The notes beneath the pieces are model-generated. The model was not told where the DNA came from and made no database searches. It worked only from the letters and a program-made list of their open reading frames with translations. A stretch of 64,000 bases of DNA from Sclerotiophoma versabilis (taxonomy: Eukaryota > Ascomycota > Dothideomycetes > Pleosporales > Didymellaceae), in the NCBI GenBank assembly GCA_012274445.1, contig JAAROD010000069.1, forward strand, positions 620,001 to 684,000. The letters run 5' to 3'. This document shows, piece after piece, positions 42,501 through 54,376 of this stretch. Position 1 is the first letter of the stretch; the number at the start of each line of letters is the position of its first letter. The translations under genes and the position numbers were made by a program.

Positions 42501-45500
42501 CCACCCTGTGGCGCGAAGGGCTCGACGTCTCCTTCTGGCCATGTCTTGGCGGCCCAGCTGAGTCAGGACTCAGTCACGTGTACCTCCCACCCCACGAGTT
42601 CGTCCGCGCCCCTGCCTGGGTAGTCAACGTCGACCGTGCTGGCGAAGCGCGCGCCGAGGGAGATGCGAAACCCACGGTTCAGCCAGAGAAGCCTAAAGCG
42701 CTGCTCGTCACTCAGCAGCAGCCGGGCTCCTTGACCTTCACCGTCAACATCGCCTCCAAGCGCTTTCGCGACATTGTCAGCGGCCATGCCGTGCGTGGTC
42801 GTCCGCTGTGCCCGGCGTCCATGTACATGGAATGCGCCGTCATGGCTCTGCAGTGCCATCTTGGCCCTCGCTTCGATAAAGCCTGTGCCCTGTCCTTTGA
42901 GAACCTCACCTTTGAACATCCCCTGGGCGTCGATCTAAGCCGCCATGTATCCGTTGTGCTGAGTGCTACTGCTGAGCCTGGACTGTGGACCTTCCAGCTG
43001 CGCAGCTCAGCCAAGTCGTCCGCCAATTCCCGTTTCTCCACACACGGCCGCGGCAAGGTCCGACTCGGCAGCCCTCCACAGCTGCACACATTCAAACACC
43101 TCATCGCTGAGTGCGTCGAAGATGTCGGCAAGAAGCACGGAACAGAGACGTTACTGTCTAAGCGCGCATATGGCTTGTTCTCACAGGTCGTCACCTACGC
43201 GCCCCTCATGCGCGGCATCCAGTCCATCACCATGGACGCCACTCGAGCCGTTGCTAGCATCAAAGTTCCCTCCCCTCATGTTGCCATCGACGAAAGCTCC
43301 GCCATTGCGCTCTGTGATACCGTCTCAATAGACACCTTTATCCAAGTCGTGGGCCTCCTCATCAACAGCAGTGACGCCTGCATTCCTGACCATGTATTCG
43401 TCGCCACTGGCGTAGGGAGCGCTACGCTGTCCCAAGCCTGTGATTTCACTGCCGCAGATACCTGGACCGTGTACGCCGTGTTCCGATCCACCAGTGACAC
43501 AACGGCTACAGGTGACGTCTTCGTCATGACCACTGAAGGCGCTATGGCTCTGACGGTCATGGATGTCAACTTCACCCGACTGCCTATAGCAACACTAGAG
43601 AAGCTGCTAGACACGGCAAATTCTTCGCCTGCTGTTAAAGAGGACACCGCTCCCAAGAGTCATGCTGTACATGTAGTCCCAAGCCGCGGCGCAGTGCCCG
43701 AATTGGAGGCTGCAGACCAGCCCCAAGCATACAGTTCCTCTGACAGCGAAGACGGTATTCCTACTCCACCTGGCGAGCAAGATGACAGCAGTCTGCGCAA
43801 GATGATTGCCATGTATACGGGTGTGTCAGTAGATTCTATCGCTACACAGGCTACCATGGCGGATTTGGGCGTCGACTCTCTCGCCGCTGTTGAATTTGCC
43901 GAGGACCTACGCTCGCAATTTGGCAAGGAAATTGAGTCGATGGACCTTCTTTCAAGCGACCTCGGTGCCTTGTCTAAGCTCTGCCTGACTCCAGTGCCAA
44001 AGCTGCTGCCTAAGAGGAAGTTGACCAAAGCCAATTCAATTCAGATGAGTCCTGTTGTCTCGGCGCCTGTAGCTGTAAGTAACGCTGGTCGACAACGCCT
44101 CATTCAAATCGTCTCAGACGCTTGTGGCGCCCCTACATCGGATATCAAAGATTCGCATACGCTCCGTGATCTTGGTGTTGACTCTTTGGCCTCGGTGGAG
44201 CTGAGCAGTGACCTCGAGAATGCTTTCTCTACTCAGATTGACGAGAACGATGTGCATCTGGACTCCACTATCGCTGAGATCATTAGCTATCTGGGGATCA
44301 ACGACGCGAGCGGACAACCCTCGCTGGCCATCCCTACCCCGACACAGATGTCTAGTTCGGCGTATACCACCAAGGCTCACTCTCCAGTCGCCGCGGTCGC
44401 TCTCAGAGGGGAGTCTGACGCAATCCGCCAGCGCGTGCTTCAGATAATATCAGATGCATGCGGCGCCCCTACCGAGGCCATGGGCGCTGACGAATTGCTT
44501 CGTGACCTTGGTGTCGACTCGTTGGCAGCGATGGAGCTGAAGAGTGAGCTCGAGGATGCGTTTGACGTTGAGTTAGATGACAACCTACTCGACCTATCCG
44601 TCTCTGAGACTGTCAAAAGCTGTCGAGGTGCTCTTACAGAGTCTGTCAACCTCCCCCCGATCCTCGAAAGGACTGCCACTAGTCTGACCCCACCACCCAA
44701 GACCGCCGGCGACAAGCCCCCAACAGTGCCGGCTGACATGGCAAGCCCATTCGAATCTCTTGTTATCAATGAGAATGACTATACTGCAAAGGTAAGGAAA
44801 TGTGGGTTCCAAGACTTTGGGGTTATGGTAGCCCCCCGACAAGATGAACTCATGCTGGCCTACATTATCGAGGCCATTGCAGAGCTCGGCGTTGATTTGC
44901 GCGCCCTGGAAGAGGGAGCCTCGTTGCCAACACTGGCTTATCGAAGCAAGCACGCTTACGATCGACTCATGCAGAGGATCTGGGTCATCCTGAGCAAACA
45001 CGGATTGGTGAATACGATCAGCACATCATGTCGTGTGAGAGGGCCCGCTAAATGTCCGCAAAGCACTTCAGCCGAACTTCTCTTAAAGATGCGACATGAG
45101 TTCCCAGCGTATCACTGCGAATTATCCTTGATGAACTTGACCGGCTCCCAGCTTGGGCAATGTCTTGCTGGGAAGTAGGACCCAATCGCCCTCATGTTCA
45201 AGACACGGGATGCGCAAGCCATCATGGAGGACTTTTATCTCAATTCCCCCATGCTCGCCACCGCCACAGAGATGCTTGTAGACACCATCATTGATACTGT
45301 CTCCAGGTCCAAGGTCAATAACCCCATCAACATTCTCGAGATTGGAGCTGGCTGTAAGTACACACTTGGACTTGGCCGCTATAATGACATTACACTAACG
45401 GAATCTCTCAGTTGGCGGAACAACAAGAAAGCTTGTACAACGTCTGGACAACTTGGGCCGATCCACCAACTACACTTTCACTGATATCTCCCCCACGCTT

Positions 45501-47147
45501 GTCGGTCGCGCTCTGAAGGTATTTGCAGACCAGTACCCATGGTTGCAATTTCAGACGTGGAACATGGAGCATACGCCTCCCAACGCTCTCTCCGCAACAG
45601 GACCTTTCGACATCATCATTGGTACCAACTGCGTCCACGCTACTCAAGATCGCATCAGTACACTCAAACGCCTGAAGCAACTGCTACACCCTTCAGGCTT
45701 TGTCGTTCTTTCAGAAGTCACAGAGATCGTAGACTGGTACGACATCACCTACGGCCTGCTAGACAGTTGGTGGGCCGACAAGGATGGCTGCTACCCCCTT
45801 CAACCCGCTGAAGCTTGGATGAAGTGCTTCAAGAATGCTGGATTTGCCACTGCATCATACTCGCAGGGTTCCAACGCGGATCTGAACATACAAAGATTGC
45901 TCATTTCCAGCATGCGAAAAGACATAGAAGCACCGAAACGTGCGCTCCCACGACCGACGTTAGAAACTGTTATCTACAAGACGGCTGATGGTGTGGACAT
46001 TCACGCCGAAGTTTTCTTTCCAAAGCAGCCGCCCGCCAGCGCCATGCCCATCGGTGGGTCTCTCTGATAGTTACGCTAGACAGTCGAGAACTACGCCACT
46101 GACATCTCCAAACAGCTCTCATGATTCATGGTGGCGGCCACATGACACTTTCTCGTAAAGCAGTACGCTCTGTGCAAACCAGCTTTCTCCTCCAGAACGG
46201 TATCCTCCCCGTGAGCATAGATTATCGACTCTGCCCGGAAGTCAACCTTATTGATGGCCCTATCGCCGACACACTGGATGCGTACAAATGGACCATAACC
46301 GCATTGCCCGATTTAGCACGAGCAAAGGGTATTGTAGTTGATCCTGAGCGTGTTGTAGTCATCGGGTGGTCGTCTGGAGGCCAGCTTGCGATGACAACTG
46401 CGTGGACTACTAAGTCTGCTGGCATGAAACCCCCACTTGCCATTCTAAGTTTCTATGGCCCTACAGACTTTGAGTCCGGGGACCTGGATAAGCGACGAGC
46501 GGAAGAGTACCCAGAGAGGACGATGAAGATAAAGAACATAATCAAGGCACTGCCGAAGAAACCGGTAAGATCAGTCTGCAGCAGCCGAACTGGCAAGCAA
46601 TCGCTGATAGTATTTCTTATAGCTCACTCAATACGATGGCAATGGAACTGACACTACTGGCATGGGTTGGGTTCGTCCCGGGGACCCACGCTCCGAACTC
46701 GTCTTGTCACTCTTCAAGGAAGGCAACGGCCTCCCACTTCTGCTGAACGGCCTGTCCAGAGTTAGCAATGACGAAGAAGACTCAACCGAAGACTCCTTTT
46801 CGGAAGACACTGATGACAGCTCCGAAGTCGACACCGACGACGCTGATACCTGGCTCCGCGCTCCCGACGCTGAACGCGTTGCAGCCATTAGTCCGCTCGC
46901 ACAGCTGCGTCGCGGCAATTACACCGTCCCAACCTTCGTCATCCACGGAACCAGGGACGAGATTGTACCTTACCACACCGCAGTCACGTTCGTTGACGCT
47001 CTGCGCGCAGCTGGTGTTGAAGGGCAGTTGCTCACGGTGCAGGGAGCTAGGCATATCCACGACGTGACACTGAAGATGGGTACCAGACAGTGGGACGAGA
47101 CGGTGGCGCCCGGGTATGAATTCCTCCTGCGACATATGAGGCGCTGA
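39519..47147 (+). pseudogene. Non-reducing polyketide synthase, SAT-truncated, with two in-frame TAG codons
   Basis: Domain order: SAT fragment (PVYSNITGRRLQSCSLTHEA, TFAMFGIGDCVPL), KS, MAT, PT, three ACPs, CMeT, esterase. KS has DTACSAS (Cys at 40490), ECHGTGTQAGDP and GNIGHCETAAG. MAT has GHSFGELTAL (about 41813). PT has the catalytic His in SGHAVRGRPLCPASMYM. The ACPs have LGVDSLAA, LGVDSLAS and LGVDSLAA. CMeT has ILEIGAGFGGTT after splicing, and the esterase has HGGGH, GWSSGG and GARHIHD. Introns: 40065-40135, 45354-45411, 46054-46115, 46565-46622. TAG at 42122-42124 interrupts MAT just before RVDVSHGFHS; TAG at 45176-45178 lies before the CMeT (CLAGK, stop, DPIALMF). No intron removes either stop. 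Only the end of the SAT remains; its active-site region is missing. Confidence 0.9.
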
Positions 47148-48476
47148 GATGAATGAGTTGGCAAGGTTTTTTGTGTTGATGTTTGGCTTCTGCACGCTTT
47201 GTGATGTTCTGGCATGGATTTAGAGTTTGTTCTATTGTTTTCCTACTCTGTAACTTTAGCGAACGTCTCTTACTCTATTATCATTAATCCAGTACCAATC
47301 TCCCCGTCCTCTATACACACGTGACCACACACCACCGACCCGACCCTTTCCTTGCCCTTGGTCACGAGACCCAAACAAGCATCGAGGTTCTCCACAGCAC
47401 TTTTTAACACTCACAGAACGTATGTTTCGAATCCACAGCTTTCAATTATCATCTCCAGACCGCCAGCCGACGGAACACAAGCCAATATCTCGCCACAAGC
47501 CGTACATCCCCCCATCTGCCCAGTCATAAAACCAGCAATATGCCCCCGCGAGCCAACTTCCCATGTCACTATAGTCTCGCATGGACGCAACATCTCTCAT
47601 CAAACTCACACAGACAACACAGCGACCCTTACTTCTTGACTCCCCACTTATCATCCCACCACACAACCATTCCGAATTTGTGTCCGACCGAATAGTATCC
47701 ACTTGTTCGCCGTCCCTCAACTCCCCGTAAGGCTGTCGGTCGGTCAGTCGGTCAGTCGGTGAGTCGGCCACATACAACCAGCCAAGCGAATGCGCGCAAT
47801 GCACTGCACTGCAATGCAATGCAATACCGCTACGAAATCCCCCGGTATATTCCATTTTTCCGATGAATCGGCCTATCAGGGCTATGGTTGGGGAGATGTA
47901 GTATGGAGACCTAGACGGCAGGGCGAGTTTGTAAAGGGGGTTCAGAGATGAGTGTTTCGGGGACTTTGGGGGATATGGGTTCGGTGGGTTTTTCTTGGCT
48001 GGGGTGGGAGGAGAGATGGGGTATGGAAGGAAGGGGATTTTTTGAGGGTCAATTCGACGGGTTAGGGTTGAGGGTATGTTTGGGGGGGGGCTGCTTCGAA
48101 TGGTGATGGATTAGGGTGAGATGGTTTTGCAGTCATGCATGGCTATTTCTTCAAAGTATGGGGTTCGAAAATATCTAGATAGTGCAAGGAGGTTTCCTGA
48201 AGGTGTTGAAGCGACGTTGATCCCATGGCGGCAGAGTTGCACATCGCGGTGGAGTAGCAACAGTGTAAGAGGGCGGTCAACGCGCTATACCTGTGGGGAA
48301 GTTACAGTAACCATATGAGCATTGAATACACTGTTGATACAAGAACACAAATTTCTTAATACACTACAGGAAAATTGGTTGTTGTATTACTTTTCCAAGT
48401 CCATAGCCGCCGCAATGATACACAGCATTCCAAGGGTGCAAATTCAGCACGCTCAACATGCACCGTCGAAGCGTTA
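47148..48476. other. Intergenic between convergent PKS remnant and P450 gene
   Basis: About 1.3 kb without a supported gene. It contains a short CGGTCAGT tandem repeat, a 9-G run near 48082 and purine-rich G tracts from 47930 to 48120. Confidence 0.5.
47736..47769. repeat. Short cggtcagt tandem repeat
   Basis: tcggtcggtcagtcggtcagt followed by cggtgagtcgg: four to five 8-bp units with small variations. Confidence 0.7.
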
Positions 48477-50119
48477 TCACATCTCCCTTAACCTCATCCG
48501 TAGATTCAAATCCGGTTTCTCGCGCATGATAAAAACCCTCTGCTTCTCAAGCGCGAACTTGTCATCAGCCAACTGCCAGTCGAATTGCCAAACTAGACGC
48601 GCCAGGATCAGCTTCATCTCCGCCATGGCGAGGTTTTTCCCGACGCAATTACGCGGCCCAGTACTAAAAGGCTGAAATACCTCCTTCCTGTCGTTGGAGT
48701 ATTCAGACGGTGCGTTGGCAAGCCAGCGCTCCGGCACGAATCGCTCAGCATGTGCGAAGTTGCTGGAGAGGTGGTATGCGGGTTGTTGGGAGACGCTGAC
48801 GATGGTCTAGAGTTGAATAGTCAGTAGGAATGTTGAGGTGAGGGACTACGAGTATGGATTCAAAGATATACTCACGCCTTCTGGCACGGCGTGTCCCGCG
48901 ATGACCGCGCCGCCTTTTGGAACGATGCGCTGCAGACCAGCAGGAACAGGTGGGTAGATGCGCATCCCCTCGTTTATAGTAGCCTGTAGGACTTTCAGAC
49001 CGCCCACACTAATCATGTTGATATCCTCTTGCTTGATGAATGTGCCCGTGATCTCTTCACGCAGCTTCTGCATCGCCTCCGAGTTCTTTGCCAATAAGTA
49101 CATGATTCCGCACAGCGCCGTCGCAACAGTTTCGCTCCCACCAGTTATGAAAAGGCTGGCGTTCGATTCCATCTCGTCGATACTCATGCCCTTCTCATCA
49201 TTGTGTCGCAAAATATACGTCCAAAAGTCGGATCGATGCGGCTGCTCACCAGCAGCCAGGCGTTTGTGGACTTTCTCAGCGCTGAGCTTGATATGCTGCA
49301 TACGGCTCTTGATATCTTTCTTTGGTAAGAGGGCAATGATGAATGGCGTGAAAGGCTTGAATAGTCTTGCCGCTCCAAATAGAGAAAGTGCCTTGATGAA
49401 GGGAAACAAGAGTCCCACCCAGGGGTGGTATGCACCGTTTGACAGACACCCAAATGGCTCGCCAAACGCCAGATCACCAACGATATCAAAAGCGATGTAT
49501 TCCAGCCAATTCTTTACATTGATCTCGGTCGTAGACTGTACGGCAAGTGCACTCATAAGCTGATCGATGTAGTGCATTACGAGGCCCTCTTGAGCCCGCA
49601 GTGCCTTGTCGCTAAACGCGTGATTGACCGTTCTACGTTGCCGCGAGTGGTCTGCGTTGTTGGCTGACAAGAGGTGGTCGACCGTCTTGTGGCTGCGCGT
49701 CATCCCCCATTTCGGAAAGTTTCGATTAGGTCCATGGCCGTAGATGTCTGTCCACGCTTCGGGTGCAACGAATGACACCATATCTGGAGATATGCGTACC
49801 GCCTCGCAGTATTTGGCATGTAGCGAAGTGAGGTCATATGGCAGGTATCCGCTGAGTATGGACTGCGCGTGAGGAATATGCGATATTGCGCGGCTGGCGG
49901 GTCCCGGAAACGATTTCAGAGGGTGGAATGCCAGGCGATAAATAGCACGGAATACCAAAAACGAAACAACCTAGATGGTATCAGTGTAGGTTTTAGCAGA
50001 ATGCGTTCATCGCTTACGACACAGGCGGCGAGCAACCATTTTGGGAAATCGAACATATCAGCAGCATATTTTATCGCCATAGTGTCCATTTGAATTGATC
50101 TGTTGAAGATTTTGATCAC
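48477..50119 (-). CDS. Cytochrome P450 monooxygenase
   Basis: Three exons (50018-50119, 48876-49970, 48477-48806), all joined in phase 0, give 508 aa; a start at 50089 (MDTMAIKY) is equally possible. A membrane anchor (PKWLLAACVVVVSFLVF) leads into LAFHPLKSFPGP, the proline hinge of microsomal fungal P450s. Visible motifs are the I-helix FITGGSETVAT, the K-helix ExxR in NEGMRIYPPVP, the PERW region (FVPERWL) and the haem loop FSTGPRNCVGKNLAMAEM with the ligand Cys. The layout resembles isotrichodermin C-15 hydroxylase-type (CYP65-like) P450s used in fungal secondary metabolism. It lies tail-to-tail with the PKS remnant and head-on to the SDR 3' end, so it is probably a tailoring oxygenase of the cluster. 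It appears intact. Confidence 0.95.
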
Positions 50120-50481
50120 TATTCATTCTACAAGCTGCGTTTGTGTAAAGTCAACAGCTCTCATATTGTCCGCAATTGTCTCCATCGGCATCGGTCAATT
50201 TTGATAATTGAAGCTCGGCTATATATGTACTCACATAATCCCTGATCTTAGTATGATCGCATCAAGCAAAAGTGTTGTAGGTAGAGACTGAATTTCAGCT
50301 TGCAAGGCCGTCAACGATAGGCAATTTCACTAGTTGATTGGTCAAGCGCTTCTGCCCCCACTGTGAAAGTAGCGTTTGGCAGTACGCCGAGCTTAGACCT
50401 TAGTCCTAAAATCATTTTCTGATATGAAAGTAATTTAAAGAACAGCAAAGTTCTTCAAAGCAAACGATCTGCCAACACTCG
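50120..50481. promoter_or_regulatory. P450 promoter region
   Basis: About 360 bp upstream of the P450. A close pair of tcgg half-sites (catcggcatcggtca, about 50186-50200) is noted as a possible binding site for a Zn2Cys6 regulator; this is inference. Confidence 0.3.
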
Positions 50482-51592
50482 CTAAAGAATTCCAGGGCAA
50501 ATTTCTCGTAAGCGCGCATAGAGCTCCTCTGAGAACTTGCTTCTCGCCTTTTCCATCTCAATTGTCTTTGTGTTGCCTGTCAAACTGCAGTGAGTACTTC
50601 ATTTAGCCTTGTATCAATTTTATCGTTGATGATTGTGGCCAACGTACTCTTTGTAGACTTTGCAGTCCATAAGGAATACACCGTGACACTCCTCGTCGAG
50701 TTCTGGCTTTACTCCATAGACCAGATTGCGACTACCAACCTCAGTGGAGCGTGCAACTATTCCTATAACAAAGCGCCTGAGAATGCCAACAATCCAACTC
50801 TCATCGTCGCGCACAATGTTGCTGTGGCACAAGCCAGGTGTCAAGCAAGTAATGAGTACGTTCGACTGGTCGGAAAAAGGGTATCGTTGCGCCATGTCGC
50901 GCACTGCCCACATAAGTAAGAGTTTGGAGACGCCGTAGCTGCGACCAATCGTTAGCAAATGCGCAAAGAGATGTGTTAGATGTCAGTCAAATTCACCGGT
51001 TGCTCATGTCGGCCGTCTTCTCGGAGTTGAGAGCCGTAAGGAGACTTCCTGAAGTAGACTTCTCCTTCAGCGGTGCGATAAACTGTAGATCGCTGCCCAC
51101 GAAAGCTAATCTGCCCCGACTTCCAGTTTTGGCTGCAGACTGTTGGAGTTTGGGAATGACAAGGTAGCCTAGAAGTGCGGGACTGATAACATTTACCGCT
51201 ATCTGACTCTCGCATCCTTCGACTAAGGTAAATCTGCTGGTCATGATCCCCGCATTATGTATTACAGCACCCAAGCGGTCCAGTGTATTGATGCGCTCAC
51301 CAAACTGCTTTACGGATGAGAAATTGCCAAAGTCTAATTCCCAAACTTCGACACTGCTCAAAGGGAGTGACAGCGCGGAAGAAATCTCTTCTGCAGCCTG
51401 TATGCCTTTTGTAACATTTCGCACTGCGAGGATAAGCCTGGACGCTCCTAGGCGTAGTATGTGCTTTGCAGCTTCATATCCGAGACCGGATGTGGCACCA
51501 GTCACGACAACTGTTTGACCGGAGAAGTTTGAAGAAGGAACCGGTGGCTGCACGAAAAACTGGGAGTGAATGATTGTAGTCGCGAAGCCCAT
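50482..51592 (-). CDS. Short-chain dehydrogenase/reductase, retinol-dehydrogenase-like
   Basis: Three exons (50997-51592, 50648-50938, 50482-50584) give 329 aa. Motifs are VVVTGATSGLGYEAAKHIL (TGxxxGxG), LDFGNFSSVKQF, VIHNAGIM, and the catalytic YGVSK created across the first intron (SNR to YGVSKLLL). The catalytic Ser is in AFVGSDLQF. The last intron joins KVYK to DLTGNTKTIEMEKARSKF, which gives a sensible amphipathic C-terminus and stop. It belongs to the extended group of fungal SDRs (WW-domain oxidoreductase/retinol dehydrogenase-like) common in secondary-metabolite clusters. It probably reduces or oxidises a ketone/alcohol on the polyketide product. It shares a 281-bp divergent promoter with the O-methyltransferase gene. 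Confidence 0.9.
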
Positions 51593-51873
51593 GATAGCGC
51601 GATTGGTAGTTCAAAGATAGCAGCTAACGGCGCAGCGACTTGGGTGCTTTCAGAGTGTATAAGGTAGCGATTGTTCAAAGTCACTTGTTGGGCTTACGAA
51701 GGATGCAGCCACCGAATCAAATGTCCCCGAAACGGACCGACATGCCCGACTTGTGCATTCACATTTACATATGAGGCACATTGTGTATATATGGTGCATC
51801 AAGTATGCAGGGTACTATTCTTACAAATCATTAACTCTACTTTCCTACACTTACAAGCCTACATTGAAGAGAG
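51593..51873. promoter_or_regulatory. Divergent promoter of SDR and O-methyltransferase
   Basis: A 281-bp spacer between opposite start codons. It holds ccaccgaa (51709) and ccccgaaacggaccga (about 51724), related to the CACCGA half-site in the next divergent promoter. Confidence 0.4.
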
Positions 51874-52894
51874 ATGGCGGCTGTCCACCCCCCAACTACT
51901 GCTACGCCCGTGGGAGGTACTTCGACATACTTCGACACTGATGCGATCGTCGATGGTTCAGCGCCCAAAGTCGCGAATAGCGCTGGTTTCTTCAATGTCA
52001 CCGTTGCAGCCAATCACGTACGGCTTGTCGCATCTGGCGGCTCCTCTTGTGAACATGGCTGATATTTGGCTGCAGAAAGAAGGAGCTGAAGAGCTTGCGC
52101 TTTTGAAATACATATACAACCGTTCGGATTTGGAACATATACGTGGAAACCCAGATGCTGTTTGCGATGCTATCGACGACTTTGCTGCTACGATTCCACG
52201 AGGGCTAATGACCATTGGGGCAGAGAAGCGCACATTCATAACAAACATGTTGGCTAGTGCTCAGCCTACGCCAACCTTGTTTCTCGAATTCGGTTCCTTT
52301 GTTGGCTACTCCGCCATCTGCCTTGCCAGCGCCATGGTGGCACGAGCGGCCCCAGGACAGCGCGTTCGCTACGTGTCGTTTGAGAAGAACCTCATCATTG
52401 CGGCTGTCGCAGCCAGTCTCGCAGATCTAGCAGGCCTACGCGATGTTATTACTATTCATGTTGGCCCAGCTGCAGAGTCATTGATTCGTCTTGTTAAGGA
52501 GGGCACAGTGACGAAAGGCACTGTTGACTTCATGCTGTTGGATCACTGGAAGGACTTCTACATTTCTGATCTGCAATTGTGTGAGAAGTCTTCTCTACTC
52601 AGGCCTGGCTCAGTCGTTCTGGCGGATAACATCATCTTTCCTGGTGCCCCAGAGTATCTGGCCTATGTAGAGGCAGGTAAGGCAGAAGCATCACCCGATG
52701 GCTTTAGCTATGCGACCAAGACGGCTGGTTTCATTCTTCCTTTTGGGGGCCCTGTGAGTCACATTTGTGCTCTGTTGGCACTCGTTCTAACAGTGATAGG
52801 ACCAATTGGCCATCTCTACCGTTTCGTAGATCCTTATGTTATAGAAGAGAGAATTCCAATGGAAGAATATGACTTTGGCGATAATTTTAAGTGA
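51874..52894 (+). CDS. SAM-dependent O-methyltransferase, catechol-O-methyltransferase-like
   Basis: Preferred model: exons 51874-52017 and 52076-52894, 320 aa. A 58-nt intron joins NVTVAANH to KEGAEELALLKYIYN, which mirrors the HxHDGRE.ALLxYI start of fungal COMT-like enzymes. A simpler alternative starts at the in-frame ATG 52055. Visible features: RGNPDAVCDAIDDF, the SAM motif LFLEFGSFVGYSAICLA, VSFEKN (acidic residue for the ribose), and MLLDHWKDFY (metal/catalytic Asp, then Lys-Asp). VLADNIIFPGAPEY is the second metal-site region. Near the C-terminus a hydrophobic stretch (SHICALLALVLTVIGPIGHL) is atypical and begins with gtgagt, so it may be an unrecognised intron with an uncertain acceptor. 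It probably methylates an aromatic hydroxyl of the cluster product. Confidence 0.85.
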
Positions 52895-53126
52895 TTCTAT
52901 AAGCATTGCTTGATCAAACAATACATCACCCTCACGTCGTTATAACACTTATATTTCAAGCACGACATGTGGGACTGCCTGATTCCAATCTAGAGCTGTA
53001 TTACATTACGTTTTGTTGATGGACCCATACAGAAAGACATTAGCAAGTGCATTTTTAAAACATCAGTTCAGTGAGCTTTTGCTAAAACGATTGCATTAAG
53101 TGGAAGATTTAATATACGTATAACCC

Positions 53127-54126
53127 CTATTTGGTAAAGCGCGGAAATAGTTTTCGTGCAGCACCACTCTCAATCGACTGTCGCGCATTGTCCTCTACAG
53201 GCGCGTCGTTGATATTTGCAATCTGCGGTACAATAGTTCCTTCCCGAGCGAACGGAAAGTCGCTTCCGTATAAGATATGATCTGCGTCGGCAAAATCACG
53301 CAAAAGCTTGATGGGACTCTCGTACCCAGTCAACGCAAGGTCATAGTAGAATGACTTGGCTTCTCGTATGAACTCGTCGGCCGATTTATCCTTCAGGCCA
53401 AGATCGGCTGTTTGGTGTGCAACTCTTGTCGCCACATATGGAAGTGTGCCGCCGCCATGAGAGAGGATAATCCTGCAATCTGGAAAGTCATTAATGACGT
53501 TTGAAGTGATAAGACTGACGGCCGTTCGAGTTGTCTCGTGAGGGAAATCGATTATGGGTCGGGGAATGGTGAGATCGGATGGGGCTCCCCAAGTTTTCGC
53601 AAAGGTTGGATGTATGAAAACTACTGCCTTGCGACGGTGCAGTTCTTGCCAAAGGGGCTGGAAGTCTTCATGACCCAAGTACTTGTCGTCATAGCTTGAC
53701 AACAGCGCAACCCCATCTGCCTTTAGCACGTCGAGTGAGTACCGCACTTCCTCCAGGCAATCATCGATCTGGTTAAGTGGCGGCACGGATGCAAAGAAGC
53801 CAATTCGAAGCGGATGAGTGGTCGTGATGTCCGCTGCGTACTCATTGACCCATCGGCAAAGCTTCGAAGCTTCATCGGCCGATTTGACAAATCCGAGACC
53901 TGGAGCACTTAGGGATAGGATAGAGACATCGATATTGTTACGGTCCATGAACTCTAGGTCCGATTCAATGCTCCATGATGGGAGCTTGAGTCCCTTAGGA
54001 ATTCCAGACGCTTCTTTCCACTCTGACAAGAACGTCAGCTTTCAAGATGATACAGTTTCGAAGACGATGCTCACTTTGCACGTATTCAGTCGGCAGCATA
54101 TGATGATGGACGTCAATTTTCCCCAT
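53127..54126 (-). CDS. Amidohydrolase-2 family metal-dependent decarboxylase (ACMSD / 6-MSA decarboxylase-like)
   Basis: Two exons (54075-54126 and 53127-54022) give 315 aa. Exon 1 encodes MGKIDVHHHMLPTEYVQ, carrying the HxH metal ligands. The intron (54023-54074) leads to KWKEASGIPKGLKLPSW. Exon 2 carries SAPGLGF, VFIHPTF (third His), the metal His in ILSHGGGTLPYV, and the metal/catalytic Asp in LYGSDFPF. This set is typical of the ACMSD family, which includes fungal 6-methylsalicylate and orsellinate-type decarboxylases. In this cluster a non-oxidative decarboxylation of an aryl carboxylic acid released by the PKS is a reasonable inference. It is divergent from the FAD oxidase gene, with 250 bp between start codons. 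It appears intact. Confidence 0.92.
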
Positions 54127-54376
54127 GGTGAATTTTGTTATAATGTCATAGTTCCTCTCTCATTTTTCGAAGGCTTTTAGTCCAATTGTGAATCATCGAT
54201 CGGTGTTTTGCAAACATTTCGGCTCAGTTGTGTATCAACACCGAACCGGGCTCTCGTAATATCTGCCCGACTCAACCTAACGGCAAGATGGAGCGGCTAC
54301 TGCCACGGACCACACTATGCGCGTTATATGGTGCTTTTGCCCTGACAAATTTATCAGCCACTCGTTGTTCTCAAAC
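54127..54376. promoter_or_regulatory. Divergent promoter of decarboxylase and FAD oxidase with an inverted repeat
   Basis: A 250-bp spacer. An 8-bp inverted repeat, tcggtgtt (54200-54207) and aacaccga (54237-54244), lies near its centre, separated by 29 bp. Such paired CGG-type half-sites are typical of Zn2Cys6 regulators, but no regulator gene is visible. Confidence 0.4.

Noticed and set aside
45152..45240. Possible intron starting at gtagga to remove the second PKS stop
   Set aside because: The available acceptors give introns that are too short (28 nt) or shift the frame (44 nt) and would delete the conserved DPIALMF block.
48055..48120. TTAGGG-like motifs suggesting an interstitial telomere repeat
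   Set aside because: Only isolated gttaggg/attaggg occurrences in a G-rich stretch, no tandem array.
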